Part shown: piece after piece, positions 35,934 to 43,905 of the stretch
How positions within the stretch are numbered: position 1 is the stretch's first letter
Layout: the number at the start of each line of letters is the position of its first letter
Assembly: GCA_964545715.1 (NCBI GenBank)
Contig: CAZJHX010000048.1
Coordinates: forward strand, 1-64,000
Direction of reading: 5' to 3'
DNA: 64,000 nucleotides
Origin: CAZJHX01 sp964545715
GTDB taxonomy: Bacteria > Myxococcota_A > UBA9042 > GCA-2863065
The notes under the pieces: model-generated
Told to the model about the DNA's origin: nothing
What the model saw: the letters and a program-made list of their open reading frames with translations, nothing else
The model's database searches: none
Made by a program: the position numbers and the translations under genes

Positions 35934-37310
35934 TTATGAGATTTTGTCGTCGATCGCCAGACGACGGATCAGTCGATACAGCGTGGTGCGCTCCACGCCA
36001 AGGCGCTTGGCGGCCTCTACTTTTCGGCCGCCCGTCTCCGCCAGGGCCGCACGGATCGCTTTTGCGGCGGCTGCATCCATGACGGCTTGCAGTGTCTCGG
36101 TTGTGGCGGTGGGACCTGCGTCCTGCGGCTGGGCTGCTGCGGTGACCAGCAGGTCGTCCAGCTCGATGCGGTCGCCCTGCGCCAGCACCACGCCGCGCTC
36201 CAGCGTGTTTTCCAGCTCGCGGACGTTGCCGGGCCAGTCGTAGCTCTGCAAGAAGGCCTCGACCTCCTGCGACCAGCCTGTCAGGTGGCGGCCCTGATCG
36301 GCCGTCATGCGCTCAAAGAACGTGCGCGCCAGGGGCAGGACGTCGGCCGGGCGCTCGCGCAGCGGCGGGATCTTGATTGGAATCACCGCCAGCCGAAAGT
36401 AGAGGTCTTCGCGAAAGCGGTCCGCGGCGATCTCCGCCTGCAGATGCTTGTTGGTGGCGGCCACCACGCGCACGTCGACGCTGTGGTCCGTGTCGCCGCC
36501 CACCCGGCGCACCTCGCGCTCCTGCAGTACGCGCAGCAGCTTGGCTTGAAAGTCGAGATCGATGTCGCCGATCTCGTCCAGAAAGACCGTGCCGCCGTCC
36601 GCGCGCTCGAAGATGCCCGGGCGTGCCCGCGCGGCGCCCGTGAACGCGCCCTTCTCATGGCCGAACAGCTCGGACTCCAGCACACCCGCGGCAAACGCCT
36701 TGCAGTTGACCGCTACAAACGCGTTGCCGACCCGGTCGCTGTGGTAGTGGATGGCCCGCGCTACCAGCTCTTTGCCGGTGCCGCTGTCGCCCGTCACCAG
36801 CACGGTCGCCCGGCTGCGTGCGGCGCGCTTGGCCAGGTCCAGCACCTGCTGCATGCCGTCGCTGGTGGCCACGATGTTGTCCAGCGCATACCGGCTGCGC
36901 AGCTCCGCCCGCAGATAGCGGTTCTCTCGGGCCAGCCGCGTCATGTCCAGCGCCCGGCCGACCACCGCGCGGCAATCGTCGTTGTCGATCGGCTTCTCCA
37001 GATAGTCGAAGGCGCCGTTTCTCATGGCCGCCACCGCCGTCTTGACCGTCGCGTGCGCTGTGATCAGCACCACCGGCAGGTCCGGAGTGGCCTCTCGGGC
37101 GCGGCGCAGCACCTCCACGCCGTCGATGCGCGGCATCTTCAAGTCGGTGACCAGCAGATCGAAGTGCTCGGCGCCCAGCGTCGCCAGAAAGTCCTCCGGT
37201 GCGTTGAACGTCTGCACGTCGTAGCCGTCGCGCTGCAGCATCATGGCGACGATGCGCGCCATCCGGGGCTCATCGTCCAACACGGCGATTCTTGCACCTG
37301 TCCGGCTCAC
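35934..37310 (-). CDS. NtrC-family sigma-54-dependent response regulator
   Basis: The 458-residue protein has a receiver domain (phospho-acceptor D56 in VTDLKMP, conserved Lys in YLEKP), a sigma-54 AAA+ domain (Walker A GDSGTGKE, the sigma-54 contact loop GAFTGA, Walker B TVFLDEIG) and a Fis-type helix-turn-helix at the end (KVEAAKRLGVERTTLYRLIR). It activates sigma-54 promoters when phosphorylated. It starts at GTG 37310 overlapping the histidine kinase stop by 4 bp, so the kinase is its cognate partner. Its target genes cannot be told from the window; I did not find a convincing -24/-12 promoter. Confidence 0.95.
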   Translation of the reverse strand: MSRTGARIAVLDDEPRMARIVAMMLQRDGYDVQTFNAPEDFLATLGAEHFDLLVTDLKMPRIDGVEVLRRAREATPDLPVVLITAHATVKTAVAAMRNGAFDYLEKPIDNDDCRAVVGRALDMTRLARENRYLRAELRSRYALDNIVATSDGMQQVLDLAKRAARSRATVLVTGDSGTGKELVARAIHYHSDRVGNAFVAVNCKAFAAGVLESELFGHEKGAFTGAARARPGIFERADGGTVFLDEIGDIDLDFQAKLLRVLQEREVRRVGGDTDHSVDVRVVAATNKHLQAEIAADRFREDLYFRLAVIPIKIPPLRERPADVLPLARTFFERMTADQGRHLTGWSQEVEAFLQSYDWPGNVRELENTLERGVVLAQGDRIELDDLLVTAAAQPQDAGPTATTETLQAVMDAAAAKAIRAALAETGGRKVEAAKRLGVERTTLYRLIRRLAIDDKIS

Positions 37311-38197
37311 ACGGCTGCTCCCTTAAGTCTCAGTCGAAACGCGGCGCCTACGTCGGAGTCGACCAGCGCGATCACGCCGCCGTGCGCCTCGGCCACCTTC
37401 TGCGCCATCGCCAGGCCCAGGCCCGTGCCGTCGGCTTTGGTCGTAAAGAACGGCTCGAAGAGCTGGCCGCGATGCTCCTTGGACACGCCCGGGCCGGTGT
37501 CGCGCACGTCCAGCCACACCTGCCGCCCGTCGGTCGCCGCGCCAACCGTCAGCGTGCCGGCGCCGTCCATGGCGTCCACGCCGTTGATGATCAGACCCAG
37601 CAGCACCCGCGCCAGCAGGTCCGGATCGCCCTTGAGCTGCAGCTCATCCGAGATGTCCACGTCGACGGTCACACCCTCCCCAAGCCGATCATCGGCCAGG
37701 CTGAGCGCCCGGTCCACGATCTCGCGCGCCGCCACCGTCTCCACGTGCGGCTGCAGCGGTCGCGAAAAGTCCAGCAGCTCGGTGATGAAGGCGTTGAGCC
37801 GGTCCACCTCTTCCACGATGAACTCGCACGCCTCAAACGCGTCGCCCTTCTCGGGATCCAGCTCTTCCTTGATGTGCGCCGCCGATCCACGAATCACGCC
37901 CAGCGGGTTGCGCACCTCATGCGCAACACCGGCCGCCATCCGCCCGATAGCGGCCAGCTTCTCGTAGTGCGCCACCTTCTTCTCGGTGGTCGCCAGCTCG
38001 TGGTTGGCGTGCAGCAGCCGGCCGACCACGTACCCGACCGCGCCCAGGCTCAGCGCAAACGTGCCGACCACCAGCAGCGTGGCAGGCGTTGTGCCTATCC
38101 ACATCTCGACACCCAGCAGCTTCAGCCAGATGTAGTCCAACAAGCCGAAGGCGGTGCCCCCGGCCAACCCGATCCATTTGTAGTGACGACGTTGCAT
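37307..38197 (-). CDS. Membrane-bound two-component sensor histidine kinase
   Basis: The 296-residue protein has two transmembrane helices near residues 8-30 and 38-60 with almost no periplasmic loop. A dimerisation helix carries the phospho-acceptor H93 in AAGVAHEVRNPLG. The catalytic domain follows, with an N-box-like GLIINGVDAMDGAG, the G1 motif VRDTGPGVS and the G2 motif GTGLGLAMAQKVAEAHGG. The small sensor region suggests it detects a membrane or internal signal. It is the partner of the NtrC-like regulator that follows with a 4-bp overlap. The N-box Asn reads IINGVDAM, slightly divergent but intact. Confidence 0.93.
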   Translation of the reverse strand: MQRRHYKWIGLAGGTAFGLLDYIWLKLLGVEMWIGTTPATLLVVGTFALSLGAVGYVVGRLLHANHELATTEKKVAHYEKLAAIGRMAAGVAHEVRNPLGVIRGSAAHIKEELDPEKGDAFEACEFIVEEVDRLNAFITELLDFSRPLQPHVETVAAREIVDRALSLADDRLGEGVTVDVDISDELQLKGDPDLLARVLLGLIINGVDAMDGAGTLTVGAATDGRQVWLDVRDTGPGVSKEHRGQLFEPFFTTKADGTGLGLAMAQKVAEAHGGVIALVDSDVGAAFRLRLKGAAV

Positions 38198-38267
38198 GCA
38201 GCCCAGTGACAGCAGGATCTACGCCGAAACGCCTGATCGCAAGGGGGCTCGACGCCCACCCCGGTCA

Positions 38268-38287
38268 GCGTTGCAGGTCCGCAACGC
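38268..38287. repeat. Short perfect stem-loop in intergenic DNA
   Basis: GCGTTGC at 38268-38274 and GCAACGC at 38281-38287 form a perfect 7-bp stem with a 6-base loop. It lies between the kinase gene and the interrupted coiled-coil gene, both on the minus strand. There is no T-run next to it, so a classical terminator is not supported. It may still end or stabilise the coiled-coil transcript. Confidence 0.3.
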
Positions 38288-38330
38288 CGCGTTGCTCGGC
38301 TGCCGCGTGATGAGCTAGTGACACAGGTGA

Positions 38331-38785
38331 CTAGGAGAGGCGCTGCTCGATTGCGGTAACGCGCTTGTCCAGAGCGTCGATTCGGGTGTCGTCGTTGCCG
38401 CGAGTCTTCACCCCAAGGTTGCGTAGTTGGCACCCCGTCAGGGGTCCTGACCGGGGTGCTGCGGCGCCGCCGCAGGGTATCGGACGACGCACTCAGGATG
38501 GCGCCCTTAGAAGGAGTCCGACGGCGTCGCAGCGCCGCGGTCAGGGCGCATGGCGTGTGCCAACTATGCAACGTTGGGGTTCAGCAAGCTGGCGATAGCT
38601 CGCGACTGCATGAGCAGCTGATCCGACATGTCGCGCAAGGCGGTCTTGATCACTTCGAATCGGCTGTCCATCGCCTCGAAACGCTCCACGACGACGTCCT
38701 TGAACGAATTCTGAGACTCTCGCAGGCCGCGGAGTTCGCCACGGATGTCCTTGAGGATCTCTACTGTGATATCCGTCGACTCCAT
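38331..38785 (-). pseudogene. Small coiled-coil protein gene, split by a 171-bp palindromic element
   Basis: The 5' part encodes residues 1-68 of a helical protein (MESTDITVEILKDIRGELRG to SRAIASLL), and now ends five codons into an inserted element. The 3' part (KTRGNDDTRIDALDKRVTAI to the stop at 38331) lies on the other side. Removing the element at 38410-38580 plus one copy of the flanking TC dinucleotide restores a single 93-residue frame without change of phase. The protein would be two amphipathic coiled-coil helices, of a kind common as small hypothetical proteins. The current product would be 73 residues. Whether the truncated form still works is unknown. Confidence 0.68.
38410..38580. 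mobile_element. MITE-like palindromic element (171 bp)
   Basis: Terminal inverted repeats at 38410-38433 and 38557-38580 match at 22 of 24 bases and begin ACCCCAAGGTTGC and ACCCCAACGTTGC. A second inverted pair inside (about 38447-38472 and 38519-38544) matches at 22 of 26, so most of the element can fold into a long hairpin. TC at 38408-38409 and at 38581-38582 is a possible 2-bp target duplication. It encodes no transposase and would need one in trans. Insertion into a coding frame that excision restores is the main support. No second full copy was found in this window. Confidence 0.68.
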
Positions 38786-38857
38786 ACCATCCCAGCGTAG
38801 GGGGGGGGCCGTTGGCAATGTCAACGGTTAGCTGGATTTATGTTCAGCTGTTGTGCC

Positions 38858-39853
38858 TCAATCCTCCCGCTCTCGCCCGAGCACGGACATGAGGCTCTTG
38901 CGCTTGCCGCGGCTTTTGCGGGTCTTGTGCCACGCGTGGATCTCGTCCAACAGCGCCACGTAGTCCACATCGGGCTCTTCTTCGGGCCGCCCCCGCCCCG
39001 GCCGCGGCAGGTGCAGCTGCAGAATCTCAGCGACACCCTCGACCTCCTCCAGCGTCACGATGCCGCGCCGCACCGCGTCCTCCAGAGAGCTCTCCAGGCG
39101 TATCTTCGTATAGCCGTAGTCGGCGACCATCTCCCCCGCGATTCGGTTGACGGCGCCGACGTCCAGGTGGCCGTCCACGTGCAGCACCAGCGCCGCCTGA
39201 AACGTGTTGAACGTGGGCGCCACGCGCGGGCCCAGCGGCTCAAAGCGGGCGGTCGGCGACCCGGTGTCCAGGTGGATCAGGATGCGCTGAACCGGGTCAT
39301 GCGGCTCCAGCACCCGCGCCGCGGCTCGGATGCGCTGGGCCTGATCGGGGTACAGCCGCGCCGCCGAGATCACCGCCTCCAGCTGCGGTCCCTTTACGCG
39401 ATGCGCGCAGATGTCCGCATACAGGCGATAGACCAGCCCATCCATCTCCGCGTCGTCGCCAAAGCAGGTCTCGCCCATGCCGATGCCCAGGCTGACCCGG
39501 CTCTCCAAGATGGCCGGCAGCTTGTAGCCCAACTGGTCGCGCAGCGCCCTGAACCGCAGCCGCAGCGCGTTGCCCAGGTTGGGCTTCAGCGTCAGGCTGT
39601 CGATGTCGGCGCCGTCCAGCTGCAGCTTTCTCTCCAGCACCCGCCGCATCTGGCGCGGGCTGCCGCTGACCACATGCACCCGATTGCGCTCGCCGTCCGG
39701 TCCCACGCGCAGCTCACGCATCAGCGCCGCTGTTCCGGGGATGTTCTGGCGCTCCTCGGCGCTGGCCAGGGCGGTCTTGACCAGGTCCTTCAGCGAGTCG
39801 AAGTCCGTGGCCAGATAGGTCTTGTCCAGGTCCCAGCGAAAGACGTGCGGCAT
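38858..39853 (-). CDS. App1-like (DUF2183) HAD-type phosphatase
   Basis: The 331-residue protein opens MPHVFRWDLDKTYLATDFDS, placing the HAD motif I (DLDKTYL) near the N-terminus. Motif II is VHVVSGSPRQM, and the acidic motif IV is FGDDAEMDGL. This order resembles the App1/DUF2183 phosphatidate phosphatase-like family. The C-terminal half is a helical region ending in a basic tail (KTRKSRGKRKS). It is probably a cytoplasmic phosphatase of lipid or phosphate esters; the substrate is not shown. It is 12 bp downstream of the PlsX-like gene on the same strand, hinting at a lipid-linked operon. Confidence 0.75.
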   Translation of the reverse strand: MPHVFRWDLDKTYLATDFDSLKDLVKTALASAEERQNIPGTAALMRELRVGPDGERNRVHVVSGSPRQMRRVLERKLQLDGADIDSLTLKPNLGNALRLRFRALRDQLGYKLPAILESRVSLGIGMGETCFGDDAEMDGLVYRLYADICAHRVKGPQLEAVISAARLYPDQAQRIRAAARVLEPHDPVQRILIHLDTGSPTARFEPLGPRVAPTFNTFQAALVLHVDGHLDVGAVNRIAGEMVADYGYTKIRLESSLEDAVRRGIVTLEEVEGVAEILQLHLPRPGRGRPEEEPDVDYVALLDEIHAWHKTRKSRGKRKSLMSVLGRERED

Positions 39854-39865
39854 GTCCCAGGTCTC

Positions 39866-40831
39866 CTAGACCAGGCTCGCTGCGACGGCGGCCGGCACGT
39901 CGTCACGGCACGCCTTGGCCGCCAGCTTCACGGCGTTGGTCAGCGTGCTGGCGCCCGAGGTCGGCAGCGCCAGGATGGCGACCTTGTCAAAGCCCAACAG
40001 CGGCGCGCCCGCGTACGAGACGTGGTCCACGACCTCGCTGAACTTGATGACCGCGTCCTCCAGCAGCTTCAGGCCCATGCGCCAGGCCAGCTTCTTTTCG
40101 TAGGCGCCGCGCGCGACCGCCAGCAGGGCGTCGCTGATGCCGCCCAGCAGGCCGATCACCACCTGGCCCGTGAACCCGTCGCAGACCACCACATCGGCCG
40201 CGCCGCGCGGGATGTCGATGCCCTCCACGTTGCCGACAAAGCGCAGGTGCGTATCGGCTTGCAGGATTTTGTGCGCCTCCACCACCTCGGGTGGGCCGAA
40301 GCGGGCGTCGCGGCCGGTGGACAGCAGCCCTACGGTGGGCGCGTCGACCCGAGAGATGCGGCTGGCGTAGGCGGCGCCCATCTTGGCCCATGCGACGAGA
40401 TCCTGCGCGCTGGGGCGCAGGGTGGCGCCGACGTCCAGGATCAGCGCAAACGGGTCGCGGTTGCCGGGACGCGGCGCGGTCGGATACACGGCGGCCAGCG
40501 GGGCGCGCTTCACACCCGGGACAAGGTCGAAGCTGCCGATGCAGGCTCGCAGCGCAACCGGGGCGTCGCTGGCGGTGACCAGCGCGTCGGCGGCGCCGGA
40601 GGTGACCAGCTCGACGGCCGTGGCCATGCTCTGTACCGGGCTGTTGCCGCAGGGGTGCACGCGCAGTCGCTCGGCGTTGTAGGAGGCGGATCGAAGCTCG
40701 CGCTCGACCGTGGCCGCGTCCCCCACCAGCACCACGTCGATCCGCGTCTTTCTGGAGATTCGGGCTGCGGCTTCAACCGGCGCGCGCGGCGCGTTGAGCC
40801 CGCCCAGAGCATCGATGGCGATGGTCGGCAT
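39866..40831 (-). CDS. PlsX-like phosphate acyltransferase relative
   Basis: The 321-residue protein follows the PlsX layout: MPTIAIDALGGLNAPRAPVE at the start, ALILDVGATLRPSAQDL, FVGNVEGIDIPRGAADVVVC and DGFTGQVVIGL. PlsX makes acyl-phosphate from acyl-ACP for membrane phospholipid synthesis. The segment where the family has the SAGNTGA loop reads TASDAPV here, and the family Lys after DGFTGN is absent, so activity may be altered. It is followed by the App1-like phosphatase gene. A second, canonical PlsX elsewhere in the genome would be expected. Confidence is high for the fold, lower for enzymatic role. Confidence 0.8.
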   Translation of the reverse strand: MPTIAIDALGGLNAPRAPVEAAARISRKTRIDVVLVGDAATVERELRSASYNAERLRVHPCGNSPVQSMATAVELVTSGAADALVTASDAPVALRACIGSFDLVPGVKRAPLAAVYPTAPRPGNRDPFALILDVGATLRPSAQDLVAWAKMGAAYASRISRVDAPTVGLLSTGRDARFGPPEVVEAHKILQADTHLRFVGNVEGIDIPRGAADVVVCDGFTGQVVIGLLGGISDALLAVARGAYEKKLAWRMGLKLLEDAVIKFSEVVDHVSYAGAPLLGFDKVAILALPTSGASTLTNAVKLAAKACRDDVPAAVAASLV

Positions 40832-40886
40832 GCCGGGCAGTGTATCACTGGTCGGATTGCGCCTGTATGGGTATGCTGATCAAGCC

Positions 40887-41282
40887 ATGCGCTTGTTGTT
40901 GTCGCTCATGCTCGCGGTCCTGCTGGTGTCCACGGGCTGCATTGAAGTCGAGATCCCCGCCGGCGGTGGACCGCCCGGCGACAACCCGACCGCGACCGGC
41001 AACCCAATCGTCAACCCGCCCGATCCGGCCGTGACCGACGGCCCCGACAGCGCGTCGCTGAACGCGGTGGACAACGGCGGTGGCAGCGGTGAAGACCCGA
41101 TCGACCTGCCCGAGTCCTGCGGCAGTCACTGCGACTGCCCTCAGGAGTTCGACTGCATCAACGCGCGCTGTGTCCGCGGTGAGCAGCCCATTCACTGCTG
41201 CGCCAAGCCCGAGTGTCCGGCGGCGACCAAGTGCTGGTTCAAAGACGGCACCCCCGGCAGCTGCACCGAACAGACGCGTTGA
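40887..41282 (+). CDS. Small Cys-rich lipoprotein
   Basis: The 131-residue protein starts MRLLLSLMLAVLLVSTGC, a clear lipoprotein signal with lipobox STGC. A Gly/Pro/Asn-rich spacer (residues about 22-75) is followed by a compact Cys-rich end with CGSHCDCPQEFDC, CVRGEQPIHCC and CPAATKC, presumably disulfide bonded. No family is recognised. Its stop overlaps the start of the hydrolase gene by 4 bp, which suggests co-translation. It is divergent from the PlsX-like gene. Confidence 0.75.
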   Translation: MRLLLSLMLAVLLVSTGCIEVEIPAGGGPPGDNPTATGNPIVNPPDPAVTDGPDSASLNAVDNGGGSGEDPIDLPESCGSHCDCPQEFDCINARCVRGEQPIHCCAKPECPAATKCWFKDGTPGSCTEQTR

Positions 41283-42133
41283 CCGCCCCCGTCAAAGGCA
41301 CCTGGGAGTCCAATGGGCTCACGCTGGCGTACCGCAGCTGGGGCGACGGTCCGCTCATGCTGATCCACCACGGTTTTTTGGACCACAGCGGGTCCTGGGC
41401 CGCCGTGGCTGAGCGGCTGGCCGACAAGCATCGCGTGGTGGCCGTCGACGCGCGCGGGCACGGTGACAGCGAGTGGATCGGGGCCGGCGGCGCGTACTAT
41501 TTCAGCGACTACATCCTGGACCTGCGCGGGCTGCTGGAGCAGCTGGGCGATCCCGAGGTGATCCTGGTCGGTCACTCCATGGGCAGCGGCGTGGTCGGCT
41601 ATTACGCGGGCGCCTATCCGGACAAGATGCGCGGTGTTGCCCTGGTCGAGGGCCTGGGGCCGCCGCAGACCAACCCCAAGCACATCGCGCGGTGGATGCG
41701 CGACTTTGTGTCCAGCACCCGCAAGCGATATGCGCGGCGGGAGCCTATCCCGGTGCCGACCGTGGAAGAGGCCGCCGCCCGCATGCGCGCTGCCGACCCG
41801 TTCTTGGCGGATGAGCTGTCCCTGACGCTTGCTCGCGCGGCGACCCGGCCGGTGCGTGGCGGTGTCGTCTGGAAGTTCGATCCGCTGCACCGGGCGCGCA
41901 TCGGCTCGCCGTTCAACCTGGAGTGGGCCAAGGCGCTGTGGGCGGAGATCACGTCGCCCGTGCTGGTCGTGACGTCCGAGACCAGCCCGTTCAAGCAGGC
42001 TGACCACGCCGAGCGGATGAGCGTGTTTCAAAACGCGCGCGAGGTCGTCATCCCGGGTGTGGGGCACAACCTGCACGCGCACGATCCGGGCGCGCTCGCC
42101 GCCGCCCTGCAGGCCTTCTCCGCCGAGCTATGA
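41279..42133 (+). CDS. Alpha/beta-fold hydrolase
   Basis: The 284-residue protein starts at a TTG that overlaps the lipoprotein stop. It has the alpha/beta hydrolase elements: the oxyanion-side HHGFLDHSGSW, VAVDARGHGDSEW, the nucleophile elbow GHSMGSG (S100), and the catalytic His in PGVGHNLHAHDP. No signal peptide is seen, so it is cytoplasmic. Its substrate is unknown. An upstream ATG frame (41213) overlaps the lipoprotein gene and is less likely, although the TTG has no strong ribosome-binding site. The stop overlaps the following amidotransferase start by 4 bp. Confidence 0.88.
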   Translation: MTAPVKGTWESNGLTLAYRSWGDGPLMLIHHGFLDHSGSWAAVAERLADKHRVVAVDARGHGDSEWIGAGGAYYFSDYILDLRGLLEQLGDPEVILVGHSMGSGVVGYYAGAYPDKMRGVALVEGLGPPQTNPKHIARWMRDFVSSTRKRYARREPIPVPTVEEAAARMRAADPFLADELSLTLARAATRPVRGGVVWKFDPLHRARIGSPFNLEWAKALWAEITSPVLVVTSETSPFKQADHAERMSVFQNAREVVIPGVGHNLHAHDPGALAAALQAFSAEL

Positions 42134-42768
42134 CCGCCCTGGTCGTTATCAACTTGAACCCTCTCGCCACCACGCGGCGCGGCACCCGGGCGCTGGTCCG
42201 CGCGTTTACTCGGCTGGCGCCCCATGTGCGGGTGGTAGAGCGCCACTTCAAGCGGGTGACCCTGGCCGGGCTCGATGCGCTGGGGGCGCGCGCGGTGGTC
42301 CTGGGGCCGCAGGGGGTGCCGTTTGACGCGTATCCGGCGGCGGATCGCGACCATCTCTTCGGGCTGATCCGGGCGCTGCAGCGGCCGGCCTTGGGGATCT
42401 GCGGTGGTCATCAGGCGCTGGTGCTGGCCCATGGCGGCGCGATCGGGCCGGTCCACGGCGGCACCGCGTCCGGCACGTACAACGGGCTGCACAAGGAGCT
42501 TGGGTTTCGGGCGGTGCGTATGACGTCCACCGATCCGCTCGGCGTCGGGCTGCCGGCACAAGCGCAGTTCTGGGCCAGCCACGTGGAGGGCGTCACCCAG
42601 CTGCCTGCAGGGCTGACGCTGGTCGGGCGCGGTGATCCGTGCGAGGTGCAGGCCGTGCGGGTCCGCGATCGGCTGCAGTGGGGCGTGCAGTTTCACCCGG
42701 AGCGCGGCGGGGACGGTGAGACACTGATGGCCAGCTTCCTGCGAGCCGCGGGCTTTTTTGCTGTATAG
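42130..42768 (+). CDS. Class I glutamine amidotransferase-like protein
   Basis: The 212-residue protein has the class I glutaminase triad: nucleophile C91 in LGICGGHQAL and H189/E191 in GVQFHPERGG. It resembles stand-alone glutamine amidotransferases that supply ammonia or cleave gamma-glutamyl bonds. No synthetase partner is next to it; the ClpX-like gene follows. It is translationally coupled to the hydrolase (ATGA overlap). Near its end the sequence AGCCGCGGGCT followed by six T (42744-42760) could be a weak terminator inside the coding region. Confidence 0.85.
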   Translation: MTALVVINLNPLATTRRGTRALVRAFTRLAPHVRVVERHFKRVTLAGLDALGARAVVLGPQGVPFDAYPAADRDHLFGLIRALQRPALGICGGHQALVLAHGGAIGPVHGGTASGTYNGLHKELGFRAVRMTSTDPLGVGLPAQAQFWASHVEGVTQLPAGLTLVGRGDPCEVQAVRVRDRLQWGVQFHPERGGDGETLMASFLRAAGFFAV

Positions 42769-42778
42769 TCCCGCGGCT

Positions 42779-43867
42779 ATGAAGCCCCCAGAGATAAACG
42801 AGACGCTGCGTGCCGAGGTCATCGGTCAGGCGGCCGCCTGCCGCGAGGTGGCGGTCGCGCTGTACAAGCACCTGATCGGTCACAAGACCGGCAACATCCT
42901 CATGATCGGCGGGTCCGGCACCGGCAAGACCACGATCATGCGCGCCGTGGAGCGCATGCTCAAGGACAACGACGAGTGGGCCGAGTACGGCACCGTGGCG
43001 CGCTTGAACGCCAACCTGCTGGCCGACCTGGCGAGCAAGGGCAGCCAGTCCAACTCCGTACTGGAGAAGCTGGTGCAGGAGGCGCGCGTGCGCTTTGGCG
43101 AGGACGCGCCGCGGGAGAAGATCGCGCGCTGTGTGGCCCAGGGCATCGTCTTTGTCGACGAGATCGACAAGATCCGCAGCCATGTGGGCGGTGCGCCGAA
43201 CGTGTCCGGCATCGTGGCGCAGGAGAGCTTTCTGACGCTGATGGAGAGCGAGATCCAGCTGGTGCCGATCCCAGAGAGACAGCCCGATGGCAGCTGGGAG
43301 ACGTCGCTTGTGCCCATCGACACGGGCGGCATTCTGTTCATCGCGGGCGGCGCCTTTGAAGACCTCTACGATCAGGTCTTCGATCGCGTGACGGCGGGCG
43401 GCAAGAACCAGCCGTGGAAGCTGGTGACCAAGGCGGACGGCACGATAGAGCGCCGTATCGTCTTCCAGCTGGCGAACCACCTGTTGCACTCCGATTTGTT
43501 CGACTACGGCATCACGCCCCAGTTCCTGGCGCGTTTCGACTCGATCGTGACGCTGCGCAACCTTAACGCGCGCGACTTGATCGTCATCTTCAAGGACATT
43601 CCGGACGCCATCCTGCCGACGGCCGCCGACTACTTCAAAGAGTACGGCGTGACCCTGCAGATAACCGATGACGCGCTGTTCTTTATCGCGGATAAGGCGA
43701 CTGAGAACCCGCGGCTTGGGGCGCGGGCGCTCAAGGAGGTGTTTGCCAAGATCATCAAATCCTTGGAGTACGACCCGTACGCGTCGGGCCTGATTACGAC
43801 GACCGCGGGCGTTGACAAGTTGACCATCGATATAGACGTATGCAAAAACGCGTACGCGACCGACTGA
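42779..43867 (+). CDS. ClpX/HslU-like AAA+ ATPase
   Basis: The 362-residue protein is a Clp-type unfoldase core without the N-terminal zinc-binding domain of ClpX. It has Walker A GGSGTGKTTIM, Walker B IVFVDEIDK and the C-terminal small domain with ENPRLGARALKEVF (sensor-2 Arg). An insert between Walker B and sensor 1 (SEIQLVPIPERQPDGSWET) is like HslU/ClpX. No protease subunit gene is adjacent. ATG 42779 has no ribosome-binding site, and TATAGT at about 42763-42769 lies 10 bp before it, so the message may be leaderless. Confidence 0.85.
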   Translation: MKPPEINETLRAEVIGQAAACREVAVALYKHLIGHKTGNILMIGGSGTGKTTIMRAVERMLKDNDEWAEYGTVARLNANLLADLASKGSQSNSVLEKLVQEARVRFGEDAPREKIARCVAQGIVFVDEIDKIRSHVGGAPNVSGIVAQESFLTLMESEIQLVPIPERQPDGSWETSLVPIDTGGILFIAGGAFEDLYDQVFDRVTAGGKNQPWKLVTKADGTIERRIVFQLANHLLHSDLFDYGITPQFLARFDSIVTLRNLNARDLIVIFKDIPDAILPTAADYFKEYGVTLQITDDALFFIADKATENPRLGARALKEVFAKIIKSLEYDPYASGLITTTAGVDKLTIDIDVCKNAYATD

Positions 43868-43905
43868 GGGCCACATACCTCGGGCGATGAGGGGAGTCAG
43901 ACAAC

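Noticed and set aside
38840..40879. 679-residue plus-strand frame across the phosphatase and PlsX-like genes
   Set aside because: The two minus-strand genes have clear motifs; this frame has the shadow composition of Gln/Arg/Val/His.
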